Source of the DNA: DAISKN01 sp963716925
GTDB taxonomy: Bacteria > Acidobacteriota > Vicinamibacteria > Marinacidobacterales > SMYC01
Direction: 5' to 3'
DNA: 64,000 nt
Assembly (NCBI GenBank): GCA_963716925.1
Contig: CAVQUX010000035.1
Span: 1-64,000, forward strand
Position 1 is the stretch's first letter, and each line of letters opens with the position of its first letter. Below the pieces are notes generated by a model. That model saw nothing but the letters and a program-made list of their open reading frames with translations. It made no database searches and was not told where the DNA came from. Below are positions 26,925 to 35,440 of this stretch, piece by piece. Position numbers and translations under genes: made by a program.

Positions 26925-27827
26925 TCAGCGCATCCAGGTGCGGGCTCCGATGCGGGCGATCTGATCCGACAGCAGACCCAGCGACCAGACGATGGCGGCT
27001 CCGAGAAAACCCATCACGGCGGAATCCGAAATGTTCTCCTGGAAGAGATCGTAGACGAGCTTTCCCGATCCGATCAGGAACAGGACCATGCCGAGGGGAA
27101 GGAACACCCTCAGGGGATTGAAGTAAACGATGGAGCGCAGGACCAGCAGCACGAACTCGAAGGTATGCGCCGCTCGGAGCTTCGATCGGCCGACCCGCGG
27201 GCGATAGTCGATGGGATGGTAGCGGACCGGGGCGCCGCTGCAGAGGGCGGCGAGGGTGATCGAGGTCGTGAAGGAGAATCCGTCCGGAAGGACGTGGGCG
27301 AAACGCTCCACCAGCCGGCGCTGGATGACCCGCATCCCGGAATTGAGATCGGGAATGGGACGGCCCGAAAGGTAGCCGGCGAGCTTCCTCAGGAACCACT
27401 TCGCGGGCCGGCGCAGCCCGGGAACGTGCACGTCCCGGCCCGTCCTCGCGCCCACGACCATGTCGTAGTTCGCCGCGAAGGCGAGAAGCTCGGGCAGCGC
27501 CGCCGCGGGGTAGGTCCCGTCTCCGTCGAGGAGGACGATCGTGTCGTGCGCCGCGCGGGCGACGCCCGACTTGATCGCGGCGCCGTAGCCGCGGTTCTCC
27601 GGGTGGGAGAAAACGCGCGCGCCGACCTCCCGGGCGCGGGACGCCGTCTGGTCCTTCGAGCCGTCGTCGACGACCAGCACCTCGTGGGGGATGGACGCCG
27701 CCGAGAGAGCGGCGATCACCTCCCGGACGGTGGCCGGGATGCCGTCCTCCTCGTCGAGGGCGGGAACGACGACGCTGACGGGCGCCACCGCTACAGGCCC
27801 GGCTCGCTCCTTTTGATGACCTTCCAT
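26925..27827 (-). CDS. GT2-family glycosyltransferase (dolichyl-phosphate mannosyltransferase-like) with C-terminal membrane anchor
   Basis: About 300 residues. A GT-A domain covers residues 15-230: SVVVPALDEEDGIPATV, EVLVVDDGSKDQT, the DXD-like metal site in IVLLDGDGTYP, and DLNSGMRVIQR. It ends with two hydrophobic helices (VFLPLGMVLFLIGSGKLVYDL and VMGFLGAAIVWSLGLL). This is the DPM1/GtrB-like layout, in which sugar is moved from a nucleotide donor to a polyprenyl phosphate. The ATG at 27827 lies 36 bases inside the upstream gene; a GTG at 27788, two bases past that gene's stop, gives a shorter start. The lipid-linked sugar is a probable donor for the GT-C-like protein encoded just upstream. 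Confidence 0.88.
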   Translation of the reverse strand: MEGHQKERAGPVAVAPVSVVVPALDEEDGIPATVREVIAALSAASIPHEVLVVDDGSKDQTASRAREVGARVFSHPENRGYGAAIKSGVARAAHDTIVLLDGDGTYPAAALPELLAFAANYDMVVGARTGRDVHVPGLRRPAKWFLRKLAGYLSGRPIPDLNSGMRVIQRRLVERFAHVLPDGFSFTTSITLAALCSGAPVRYHPIDYRPRVGRSKLRAAHTFEFVLLVLRSIVYFNPLRVFLPLGMVLFLIGSGKLVYDLFQENISDSAVMGFLGAAIVWSLGLLSDQIARIGARTWMR

Positions 27828-30169
27828 TCCTCCATTACCTCGGCTGTACCGCCGACCTCGCCCACCACGTCGTCGAGAACGACCGAGATCCACGGGTCGG
27901 ACTCCCCCGAAGGCGCCGTCGGCCCCAGCGCCAGTGCCACCGGCCTCTCGCCGGCGTACACGAGATAGGCATCCCAGCCTCCGACCGGAGAAGACCGCTT
28001 CTGGAGAGCGGCGGGTCCCGGCCCCACGGCCCGCCGGATGACTTCGTAGTCGGCCCAGAGGAAGCGCTCCGCCGCGCTTTCGCCCCTGCCCTCGAAGACC
28101 CGGAGCAGGAAGGCCCCGAGCTCGGCAGCGTTTCCATCCACCGCGTCGAGCTTCTGCCAGATGCCGAAGTACTCGCGCGAGAACGCCTCTTCGCCGCGCA
28201 CCACCCGTTCGCCGTCCGGAGACACGCTGTGGAAGTGCGTCTCGTCCTTCCAGTAGAGAGTCTCTTCGCCCTGGCCGGCGCCCGGACCATACCGCAGGTG
28301 AAACGCCACGGGAAGCTCGGGCCGGCGCAGCTCTCCGTCGAATGGGGCGAGGGCCTCGTCGGGGGGGCGCATCTCGCCCCTCAGGATCTCGTCCTCGCGG
28401 GCGCGATAGGCGGCATCGGCGCGCTCGTCGATCCAGCGGTGGAAGCGGCGGAGGGAAAGGCGGGCAAGGCTTCCGCCGAGGTGCTGGGGCCCCGCCGTTC
28501 GTCCCGTTCCCAGGCGACGCAGGTCCTCCGCCGGCCCGTAGAGGACGAACGCCGCCCCATCCTCGAGCTCCGCCGTCCGCTTCTGGATGTCGAGAGGTCC
28601 GTACACGTGATGGACGGCTCGCTCCGCAAGCGCGATCCGCTGGGGGAGGATCTCGATCTCGGTCGCGGGGGAGAAGATCCGGTCCGAGGGCTGCGTGTTT
28701 TCGCGAAGGAACCGCGCTTCCAGCGTCCAGTCGAGTCTCGGCTCGGGAAAGTACCGCCGGTAGCCGCTCTGCGACGGCCATATCGATACGAAAGCGAAGG
28801 CGCCGTAGGCGGTCCAGGCCGCGGTCCTCATCCATCGGTTGTGAATTCCGGCGACGGCGATCGGTGTGAGAAAGGTCCATGCCAGGGCGATGTAAGGAAC
28901 GTACTGCATGGCGGCGACCGTATGCACCGACTGGTGGGGAGAGAGGACGAAGGTGAAGAGCAGGCCGGGGAGGAGCAGGTCGAGAAGGATCCCCCGCGCC
29001 GCCTCGGGGATGCCAGCGCTTTTCCGGCGGCGGACGAGCCTGCTGAGCGCGAGGCCGATGCAGAAGAACCCGAGAATACCGAAGGCGTCGTAGAAATGCC
29101 CGGCGAAGTAGGCGACGAGGAACCACACGCGCGTGGCGAGAAAGAACCCGAGGCCCCCGCCCTGCGTGCCGAAGGTCCAGGTCAGGGCGCGATCGATCAT
29201 GATCCCGATGTGGCCGTTGACGAGGAACAGAAACATCAGCACCAGCAGGGCAGCGAGGTACGGCCTGCGGAGGGTCCTCTTCCAGGGTTCCGATGTCGGG
29301 GCGAGGCCTCGCCACGACCGCAGCGCCCGCGCCGCCAGGAAATAAGGAACGAGGAGCCAGAACAGGAAGTCGGTGAACGTCCCCGCGAACACGGAGATTC
29401 CCACCGCGCGATCCACCGCCCGTCGCCCCCGCTCCGTCGGAAACGAGTCGCGGAGGCGCCTTCCGGCGACGGCGATCAGAAGGAGCGGCAGGACGGTGAA
29501 GTACTGACACGAGAGGTTCTGCCCCCAGAAAAGAATCGGCGGAAACAGGAGGGAGAACAGGCCGCAGTGGAGAGCGACGAGGATCGGCCAGCGCAAGCTT
29601 TCGGGCTTCGCGAGGGCGGCGAGGTAGTAGGCGAGAAACGCGAGCAATAGAGCGAGCGCGAGGTGGATGGCCAGGTTCGCCTGCATGATCCGAACGAGCG
29701 TCGGCTCCGCGCCGAGAGCTTCGAGCGCGTAGTGGACTAGGATGGGGTGGCCCGGGAGAGCCCACTTCGTGAGCCGGTTGTCGCCCTCGTACTCCTCTGT
29801 CGGCGGCGATACGACGAGAGCGAACGACGAGGCCAAGGCGCCGTCCCGATGCCAGGTGCGAAGCCATCGGAGCGCCTGCGCGGTCACGTAGGAGTCGCCG
29901 TCCGCGAGAAACCCGCGCCAGGGCGACCTCATGACGACCGTGGCGAGAAACGCCACGAAGAGCACCGCACCGATGCCGACGAGTCGGCGTCTCGCCCCGG
30001 GATCGCGCATCGCCGCGGGGCCGGTCGCGTCGTTAGAAGGGAGGGGCGCGGGCGAAGCCTCCGGGAGCACGCCGTCAGGACCGGGGGGAACGCTCCGCTC
30101 GCCCGAGGGCCCAGACGGCGTTGACGGTTCCTCGACCAGGACGTCCCTCCCCTCCGGGGTATCGCTCAT
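27791..30169 (-). CDS. Large polytopic membrane protein, possibly GT-C-type glycosyltransferase
   Basis: About 792 residues. After a Pro-rich cytoplasmic head (residues 1-55) come about ten hydrophobic helices (residues 60-480) and then a soluble region of about 300 residues (ELRRPELPVAFHLRYG, ETLYWKDETHFHSVSPDG). The first loop has FLADGDSYVTAQALRWLRTW, which places an acidic residue after the first helix, the spot where GT-C enzymes such as ArnT or PMT keep their catalytic Asp. No named family was recognised, so GT-C is a hypothesis. It is the first gene of the cluster and overlaps the GT2 gene. I placed the start at MSDTPEG (30167-30169) because the sequence before it has no domain likeness. 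Confidence 0.7.
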   Translation of the reverse strand: MSDTPEGRDVLVEEPSTPSGPSGERSVPPGPDGVLPEASPAPLPSNDATGPAAMRDPGARRRLVGIGAVLFVAFLATVVMRSPWRGFLADGDSYVTAQALRWLRTWHRDGALASSFALVVSPPTEEYEGDNRLTKWALPGHPILVHYALEALGAEPTLVRIMQANLAIHLALALLLAFLAYYLAALAKPESLRWPILVALHCGLFSLLFPPILFWGQNLSCQYFTVLPLLLIAVAGRRLRDSFPTERGRRAVDRAVGISVFAGTFTDFLFWLLVPYFLAARALRSWRGLAPTSEPWKRTLRRPYLAALLVLMFLFLVNGHIGIMIDRALTWTFGTQGGGLGFFLATRVWFLVAYFAGHFYDAFGILGFFCIGLALSRLVRRRKSAGIPEAARGILLDLLLPGLLFTFVLSPHQSVHTVAAMQYVPYIALAWTFLTPIAVAGIHNRWMRTAAWTAYGAFAFVSIWPSQSGYRRYFPEPRLDWTLEARFLRENTQPSDRIFSPATEIEILPQRIALAERAVHHVYGPLDIQKRTAELEDGAAFVLYGPAEDLRRLGTGRTAGPQHLGGSLARLSLRRFHRWIDERADAAYRAREDEILRGEMRPPDEALAPFDGELRRPELPVAFHLRYGPGAGQGEETLYWKDETHFHSVSPDGERVVRGEEAFSREYFGIWQKLDAVDGNAAELGAFLLRVFEGRGESAAERFLWADYEVIRRAVGPGPAALQKRSSPVGGWDAYLVYAGERPVALALGPTAPSGESDPWISVVLDDVVGEVGGTAEVMEEWKVIKRSEPGL

Positions 30170-30607
30170 CCTCTTTCGACCTCGGGCAGGCCGGAGACCG
30201 CCGCCCGGATCGGACGAGGTACGAACGCCCGATCGTTGATCAGGCTCCTCACGGCCGCCCGCGACCGCCGGGGAGACTCTTCTATCCCAGATGCAGGGCG
30301 CCGGGCAAGCCGTCACGTCCTCTGGGATCTGCGTGATGACGCGGGCGAGGACTCGAGGGCGTCGATTCTTTCGAGCGGTGGGAAAGGCTCGCTCGGGCCG
30401 TCGTGAGAGGATTTGGGCGCGTAGAGGTTTCCCTCCCATCGCTGACAACCCGATATAATCGTTGCGCCATGCGAAGAGACTCTCCGTTGCCGCCGGCGGC
30501 CGCGGCGGTCCTGTTTTCGGTGGCCATCCCCCAAGCGCAGAGGACCCCCAGTCCAGTGCTCGCGAAATCTGCCGTCACCTTCAGCGGGTCGGCGCCGAAG
30601 GACGTGT
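30170..30607. other. Intergenic region with a possible promoter and a 59-codon reading frame
   Basis: This holds no firmly supported gene. A perfect TATAAT lies at 30455-30460 on the plus strand without a good -35. Nine bases on, an ATG (30469-30471) opens a 59-codon frame to 30645: a signal-like N-terminus (PLPPAAAAVLFSVAIPQAQ) followed by SAVTFSGSAPKDVYVALGK, which faintly resembles the first strand and helix of secretin N-domains. It overlaps the start of the next gene in another frame and may be a decayed fragment or a leader. The promoter of the minus-strand cluster starting at 30169 should also lie here, but I cannot point to it. Confidence 0.35.
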
Positions 30608-31657
30608 ATGTCGCACTCGGGAAGCTCGTCCTCGAGCGTCTCTAGAACTTGCCGCTCACTTCCCGCCCTCGTCGGACTGATGTGCGCGGTCGGGCTCGCT
30701 CGCCCGCAGTCGCCGCCTTCGCCACCCGCGGTTCCGGACGCCCGGCGCTGGTGTGAACAGATTCCGCGGCCCGCGAACACCGCGTTCCAACGGGTGGCCG
30801 AGTCCACCGAATGGTTCGATGTCTACCGGGTCGAGGACGGCGTCTACGCCTTCGTCGAGGCGAAGCAATTCCAGGAAGCGATCTCGTACCTGATCGCAGG
30901 GACGACGAGGGCCGTGATGTTCGACACCGGCATCGGCCTGGTGCCGATCCGACCCGTGGTCGAACGGCTGACCGCGCTCCCGGTCGACGTCGTCAACTCC
31001 CACACCCACTACGATCACGTCGGTGGCAACGCCGAGTTCGACCGGATCCTGGCGGTGTCGACTCCGTACACCGAAGCGAATCAGGCCGGGTTCCCTCATA
31101 GTGAGCTCGAAGGAGAGGTCGCGCCGACGAGTTTCTGCTCCGGACCCCCGAGTGGCGCCGATACGGCCGCGTTCCACACCCGTCCGTGGCGGCCTACCCG
31201 CACCATCGCCGACGGCGACCGCCTCGATCTCGGTGGCCGCGCTCTCGAGGTGCTCCACGTGCCCGGCCACACCCCCGATGCCCTGGCGCTCCTCGATCGG
31301 GACCGCGGCCTGCTGTTCACCGGCGACTCCTACTACGACGGGACCATCTGGCTCTTCGTTCCCGAAACGGACTACGACGCCTACGACCGATCGATGACCC
31401 GGCTCGTCGCGCTCGCGCCCGCGCTGAGGCGACTGCTTCCCGCCCACGCCGCCATCTCGGCGGATCCGGCGAACCTGGAGCGAGCGCTGGAGGCGTTTCG
31501 GCGAGTGCGGAAAGGCGAGGTGACTGGCATGGACCAAGGGGACCAGCGTCGATTCTTCCGCTTCAGCCCGTTCTCGATACTGACGTCGGTGCCGCTGCTC
31601 GAGGGGCGCCAGGGCGACCGAACCAAAGGCGGGTCGGGGCTATCGGTCTGGCGTTAG
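30608..31657 (+). CDS. Exported metallo-beta-lactamase-fold hydrolase
   Basis: A 349-residue protein with an N-terminal signal (about residues 18-36, ALVGLMCAVGLARPQ) and an MBL-fold domain. Metal motifs are NSHTHYDHVGGNAEF (H-x-H-x-D-H, about residue 136), the third-site histidine in HVPGHTPDAL and the Asp of FTGDSYYDG; a further His lies in LLPAHAAI. The fold covers beta-lactamases, lactonases, sulfatases and other hydrolases; nothing in the sequence points to a beta-lactam substrate. The extended N terminus (WFDVYRVEDGVYAFVEAKQF) resembles the usual first strands. It is followed 54 bases later by an exported amidohydrolase, so both may act on extracytoplasmic substrates. Confidence 0.85.
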   Translation: MSHSGSSSSSVSRTCRSLPALVGLMCAVGLARPQSPPSPPAVPDARRWCEQIPRPANTAFQRVAESTEWFDVYRVEDGVYAFVEAKQFQEAISYLIAGTTRAVMFDTGIGLVPIRPVVERLTALPVDVVNSHTHYDHVGGNAEFDRILAVSTPYTEANQAGFPHSELEGEVAPTSFCSGPPSGADTAAFHTRPWRPTRTIADGDRLDLGGRALEVLHVPGHTPDALALLDRDRGLLFTGDSYYDGTIWLFVPETDYDAYDRSMTRLVALAPALRRLLPAHAAISADPANLERALEAFRRVRKGEVTGMDQGDQRRFFRFSPFSILTSVPLLEGRQGDRTKGGSGLSVWR

Positions 31658-31711
31658 AGAGCCGCGCTCCGATGGTATGCTCCTCCGGCCGTACGCCTAT
31701 TAACAGCGACC

Positions 31712-33448
31712 ATGCCGAATACACGCCTTGCGGTTTTGGTGAGCTTCCTTGCCCTTGCCGGCTGCGGCGGACGCATTCCCGAGGTCCTCGTCGCCGACAC
31801 CCTCCTCATCAACGGAAACGTCATCACAGTCGATGCCGAGGACCGAATCGTCCAGGCGCTCGCCATCAAGAACGGACGGATCCTCGCCGTTGGGACCGAC
31901 GCCGAGATCCGAAGGCTCGCGGGAAAGCACACTCGCGTCATCGATCTCACGGGGCGCACCGCCACCCCCGGGCTTCTCGATGCCCACTGTCATTTCGCAG
32001 CAGGCGGAACCAACATGCTCGAGGTCTCCGACCTCTCCTACCCCAAGGTGAAGAGCATCAAAGACGTCCTCGACGACGTGGAAGAACAGGTCGAAGGCAG
32101 AACCGGGGGGGAGTGGGTGGAGGGCCGCGGCTGGGACGAGGGAAAGCTCGATGAGCGGCGGTACATCTACTCCTCCGATCTCGATCCTCTTTCGCGGGAG
32201 AACCCGGTGTGGCTCACGCACACCATGGGCCACTACGGCGTCGCCAATAGCCTCGCGCTCGAGCTCGCGCACGTCGACAGGAACACGCCCGATCCTCCGG
32301 GCGGGACCATCGACCGCTATCCGGACGGCACCCCCACCGGTGTCCTGAAGGAAAGGGCCCAGCGTCTCGTCACCCGGCTCATCCCCGAGCCCTCGGTCGA
32401 ACAGATCCAGAAAGGCATCGAGCACATCGCGAAGGAGTTCCACAAGGAAGGGATGACCGGGCTCAAGGATCCGGGCATTCTCGAGCCGCAGTGGGAGGCC
32501 TATCAAAGGGCGCTCGCCGCCGGGAATCTCCCCGTGCGGGTGTTCGTCCTGTGGCGGGGGGGAAACACGCTCGAAGAATCGGAAGCCCTCGCTACGCGCA
32601 TCGGCTCTTTCACCAAGCCGTACCGGACAACGGGAGACGACCGTCTGATCTCGGGCGGAATCAAGCTCATGATCGACGGAAGCGGCGGCGCCCGGACCGC
32701 ATGGCTCTACGAGCCCTGGAACAAGGACTACACGTCAATCGACGAAGGCAACTACGGCTACCCCGTGATCGATCCCGACGTGCTGAGAAGCCAGATCCAG
32801 ATGTTTCACAACGCGGGGTTCCACGTGAGCGTTCATTCCATTGGAGACCGGGGCATCGACTGGGTAGTCGACTCCTACGCGATGGCTCTCGAAGCAAGGC
32901 CGCAGAAGGGCCTGCGCCACGGGATCAGCCACGCCAACATCCCGACGGATCGCGCGATCGACACCATGGCGAGACTGGAAGTGGAGTTCGATGCCGCCTA
33001 TCCGGAGCCATCGGCCCCCTTCATGTGGTGGATCGGCGACACCTACTCGGGCAACTTCGGCCCCGAACGGTCGAAGCGCCTCAATCCGTTCAAGACCTTC
33101 GTCGCGAAGAACATCCGATGGGCGGGCGCGTCGGATTTCTTCGTGACGCCTTTTCCCGCGCGCTTCGGCATCTGGGCTTCGGTCGCGCGAAAGCCGGCAC
33201 TCGGGATCTACGACAAGGACCCGTTTGGAAGTGACGAAGCCGTCGACGTCCGGACCGCACTTCGCTCCTACACGATCTGGAGCGCGCACCAGATGTTCCT
33301 CGAGGACGAGATCGGCTCTCTCGAGCCGGGAAAGTACGCGGATATCGCCGTCTGGGACAAGAACCTCTACGAGATCCCGACTGAGGAGCTCGAGACGATC
33401 CAGTGCCAGATGACCCTGTTTCAGGGTGATGTGGTCTTCGAAAGATAA
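31712..33448 (+). CDS. Lipoprotein amidohydrolase (amidohydrolase family 3)
   Basis: A 578-residue metal-dependent hydrolase. The N-terminus MPNTRLAVLVSFLALAGCGG ends in a lipobox (LAGC), so it is lipid-anchored on the periplasmic side. The amidohydrolase fold begins ADTLLINGNVITVDAED, with the metal motif LLDAHCHFAAGG (H-x-H, about residue 92), further His in HVSVHSIGDRG and GLRHGISHANI, and a metal Asp in WAGASDFFVTP near residue 473. The end, SLEPGKYADIAVWDKNLYEI, is the standard closing strand. Members cleave amides, imides or related C-N bonds (YtcJ-like). The substrate is unknown. It lies downstream of the MBL-fold gene and is probably co-expressed with it. Confidence 0.88.
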   Translation: MPNTRLAVLVSFLALAGCGGRIPEVLVADTLLINGNVITVDAEDRIVQALAIKNGRILAVGTDAEIRRLAGKHTRVIDLTGRTATPGLLDAHCHFAAGGTNMLEVSDLSYPKVKSIKDVLDDVEEQVEGRTGGEWVEGRGWDEGKLDERRYIYSSDLDPLSRENPVWLTHTMGHYGVANSLALELAHVDRNTPDPPGGTIDRYPDGTPTGVLKERAQRLVTRLIPEPSVEQIQKGIEHIAKEFHKEGMTGLKDPGILEPQWEAYQRALAAGNLPVRVFVLWRGGNTLEESEALATRIGSFTKPYRTTGDDRLISGGIKLMIDGSGGARTAWLYEPWNKDYTSIDEGNYGYPVIDPDVLRSQIQMFHNAGFHVSVHSIGDRGIDWVVDSYAMALEARPQKGLRHGISHANIPTDRAIDTMARLEVEFDAAYPEPSAPFMWWIGDTYSGNFGPERSKRLNPFKTFVAKNIRWAGASDFFVTPFPARFGIWASVARKPALGIYDKDPFGSDEAVDVRTALRSYTIWSAHQMFLEDEIGSLEPGKYADIAVWDKNLYEIPTEELETIQCQMTLFQGDVVFER

Positions 33449-33628
33449 GACGCGGCGTTTCGCCCCGGCATGGTGGCCCGTTGGCCTGCGAGGCGCTCGG
33501 GAAGCTCGACCTGACGCACAACGTGTGCGCTTCCGATCCCGACCGCTGCGCTTTCTTCTCATTTCTCCCCGGCAACCCTATTCAGAGCGAAGATCGAGGG
33601 CGGCGGCCTTCTTGTCGGTGCTGGAACC

Positions 33629-34360
33629 TTGGCGGAATGCCGGGAATGTCACCAGGCGCTTGCCGAGCTTCCCGCGCTCCTGCCGCGCGCTGCCCGCGCG
33701 CTCGCCCACTGCCAACAGGCGAGAGACAATCTCCAAGCCGCGATCGCGGCCCTCGATACGTTCCTCGCCGGCGACGGCCATCTCCCCGCACCGTTCAATA
33801 GCCTGGCGGCCCGTCCTCCGTCCGCCATCGAAGCGGCCCAGGTGGCCCGCGATGCCATGAACGGCGTCCTCACCGAATTCGCGAACCGCAGCGCGCCCTG
33901 TCGCCATGACAACCTGGTCGCGAGCTGCGAGGAGTGCACGGTACCCGGCGAGATTCCGGCGCTGGTTCCCTCGGGGGTCGTGACGGTCGAACGAAGCCGG
34001 CAACACCTGGGCCGCCTCGCCACCGCCTTCCGCTCCGCCTCCCGCGAGACGACCGACCCTGCGTGGCGCGCGAGGTACGACGCGCTCGCGAGCCGCTTGA
34101 GCGGGCTGCCGGCGGAACGCGTACTCGACGTGACCGCTCCAGCGGGCGAGGCTCTCAGCCAGCGCTTCGTGGCGGTGCGTCCCTCGAGCGCGCCCGACGA
34201 CCGCCGATCGCCCCTCGCCGTGGTACTGACCGTCATCGGAAGCCGCCGCTGTCCGCCCGAGCTGAACCCGGCCGACCGGCGCTTGCTCGACGAGGCGCTC
34301 GAGACATTCAAGAACACGCTCGCTCCGGTACGATGCCCGACCTGCCCGCCGCCGCGCTGA
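33629..34360 (+). CDS. Hypothetical protein with paired cysteines
   Basis: A 243-residue frame that begins at a TTG (33629-33631), since no ATG fits. Cysteines come in pairs: AECRECHQ at the start, PCRHDNLVASCEECTVP in the middle and CPTCPPPR at the end. This could be three zinc-knuckle-like sites or disulfides. The rest is helical and Ala-rich, with high third-position GC, which is the main support for coding here. No family was recognised, and the first C-x2-CH should not be read as a heme site without a signal peptide. A 312-residue frame on the opposite strand (33578-34516) overlaps it; I favour the plus strand because of the Cys pattern. Confidence 0.45.
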   Translation: MAECRECHQALAELPALLPRAARALAHCQQARDNLQAAIAALDTFLAGDGHLPAPFNSLAARPPSAIEAAQVARDAMNGVLTEFANRSAPCRHDNLVASCEECTVPGEIPALVPSGVVTVERSRQHLGRLATAFRSASRETTDPAWRARYDALASRLSGLPAERVLDVTAPAGEALSQRFVAVRPSSAPDDRRSPLAVVLTVIGSRRCPPELNPADRRLLDEALETFKNTLAPVRCPTCPPPR

Positions 34361-34617
34361 GGGAACAAGGGAGCCATTTGCACGAGACACGAGCTCAACT
34401 TCGAGCTCAGCGAGTCTCTGAGCGCGCTCGACTGGACTCGATTCCTCGAGCTCGCTCATTAGCTTGCTGATGCGCGCTCGTTCCTCGCTCGCGCGCTCGT
34501 CGGCCCATTTCCCCAAGGGCTCCCCCTTCGGGAGCGCCCTGTCCTGCGCTCAACGCAGAGGTTCCGGTCTAGGCCAGGCGCGACGGCTTCTCGCGCGGCC
34601 GCGCGGAATCCGTGAAG
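34361..34617. other. Intergenic region with no supported gene
   Basis: About 257 bases between the cysteine-rich hypothetical gene and the toxin gene. Short frames occur on both strands, including a charged, helix-prone minus-strand peptide (KWADERASEERARISKLM) and a plus-strand tail (RHELNFELSESLSALDWTRF). Neither has a ribosome site or a family likeness that I can name. Confidence 0.3.
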
Positions 34618-35040
34618 TCAAGGCTGATAGGGACGATTCTCCGAGAGCACCCGGAAGCCCTGCTCGTCGAAATGGCTATCGAAAGCGAATGCCTGTTCGA
34701 TACCCTTTTCTCGCATGACTTCGAAGCTCGTCCAATCCGTGAGGCTGACTCCTCGCTTGCCCGCCGCGAGCAGTGCGGCCATCGCCCGCTGGTAGAGCGC
34801 TCCGGTGATCCATTCGATCTCGAGCGCCGGAGCAATCATCCGTTCGAACGTTCTCACCGCTCCGATCCCGATGCGCGATTGAAGCAGGGCCACGGTCTCT
34901 TGGAGCACATAGGACGACGAGATCCACCTCGCGTCGGAGTCCGCTAATGACTCAAGGAGCGCCTTCGCCTCCGCGTGGCGATCGTCTTCCGCGACAAGAT
35001 ACGCATAGATGGCGGAGGTATCGGCGAACACGGCGCTCAC
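34618..35040 (-). CDS. PIN-domain ribonuclease toxin of a VapBC-like module
   Basis: A 140-residue PIN-domain protein. All acidic active-site positions are present: Asp in VFADTSAIYAYL (residue 7), Glu in SSYVLQETVALL (about residue 47), Asp in SLTDWTSFEVM (about residue 100) and Asp in AFAFDSHFDEQGF (about residue 118). VapC toxins cleave RNA, often a tRNA or rRNA, and are neutralised by the upstream antitoxin. The start overlaps the antitoxin stop by four bases (ATGA), the standard order of a VapBC operon. The length matches the family, and it looks intact. Confidence 0.9.
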   Translation of the reverse strand: MSAVFADTSAIYAYLVAEDDRHAEAKALLESLADSDARWISSSYVLQETVALLQSRIGIGAVRTFERMIAPALEIEWITGALYQRAMAALLAAGKRGVSLTDWTSFEVMREKGIEQAFAFDSHFDEQGFRVLSENRPYQP

Positions 35041-35282
35041 TTTCGGTAGACCTCGGCGAGGTACGTGTCATGGTGGACCGCAACGTCCCCCTTGACTTCC
35101 GGATCGTGGCAGCTCCCGGCCGCCCTCATCATCCGCTGCCGGACTTCGCGTCGATCCGCCGTGATGAGAAGATGCTCCACACTCTCCCGAACGAGCTGAG
35201 AGATCGATTGCGAACGGGCCGCGGCCAGCGCTTTCAGCCGCTCGTACTGCTCCTCTTCGATCTGAACTTGGGTGCGCACCAT
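35037..35282 (-). CDS. Ribbon-helix-helix antitoxin of a VapBC-like module
   Basis: An 81-residue protein with an N-terminal ribbon-helix-helix fold: MVRTQVQIEEEQYERLKALA as the strand and first helix, then SISQLVRESVEHLL as the second helix. The C-terminal tail (RMMRAAGSCHDPEVKG) would wrap around the PIN toxin. It should bind its own promoter as a dimer and repress the operon when complexed with toxin. The region just upstream (35283-35340) contains TGTTAGCATTAGG-like AT-rich sequence suited to a promoter, though no clear palindrome was found. It is cotranscribed with the PIN gene through a four-base overlap. Confidence 0.85.
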   Translation of the reverse strand: MVRTQVQIEEEQYERLKALAAARSQSISQLVRESVEHLLITADRREVRQRMMRAAGSCHDPEVKGDVAVHHDTYLAEVYRK

Positions 35283-35440
35283 GCCATCATGTTAGCATTA
35301 GGCTGCCACTATTACAACACACCGGAATGCGGTGGACGTTTCCCGCGCGCGGCGAAGTCGAAGCTTCTCGAGCGTTTCCTGGAGCCGGCGCGCGGCGCCG
35401 TGACGGGCCGGGGACGTTTCCTGGATCGACGAAAAGCGCG

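Noticed and set aside
28229..29650. A 473-codon plus-strand frame opposite the large membrane protein
   Set aside because: It is rich in Glu, Arg and Gly without a pattern, and lies exactly in the complementary phase of the membrane protein.
33632..33646. A C-x2-CH motif that might indicate a c-type cytochrome
   Set aside because: There is no signal peptide and no matching Met or His ligand; further Cys pairs in the protein suggest metal sites or disulfides instead.
33578..34516. A 312-codon minus-strand frame with a coiled-coil-like N-terminus
   Set aside because: Most of it overlaps the plus-strand frame with ordered Cys pairs; the N-terminal helix-like part alone is not enough to support a gene. 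Some doubt remains.
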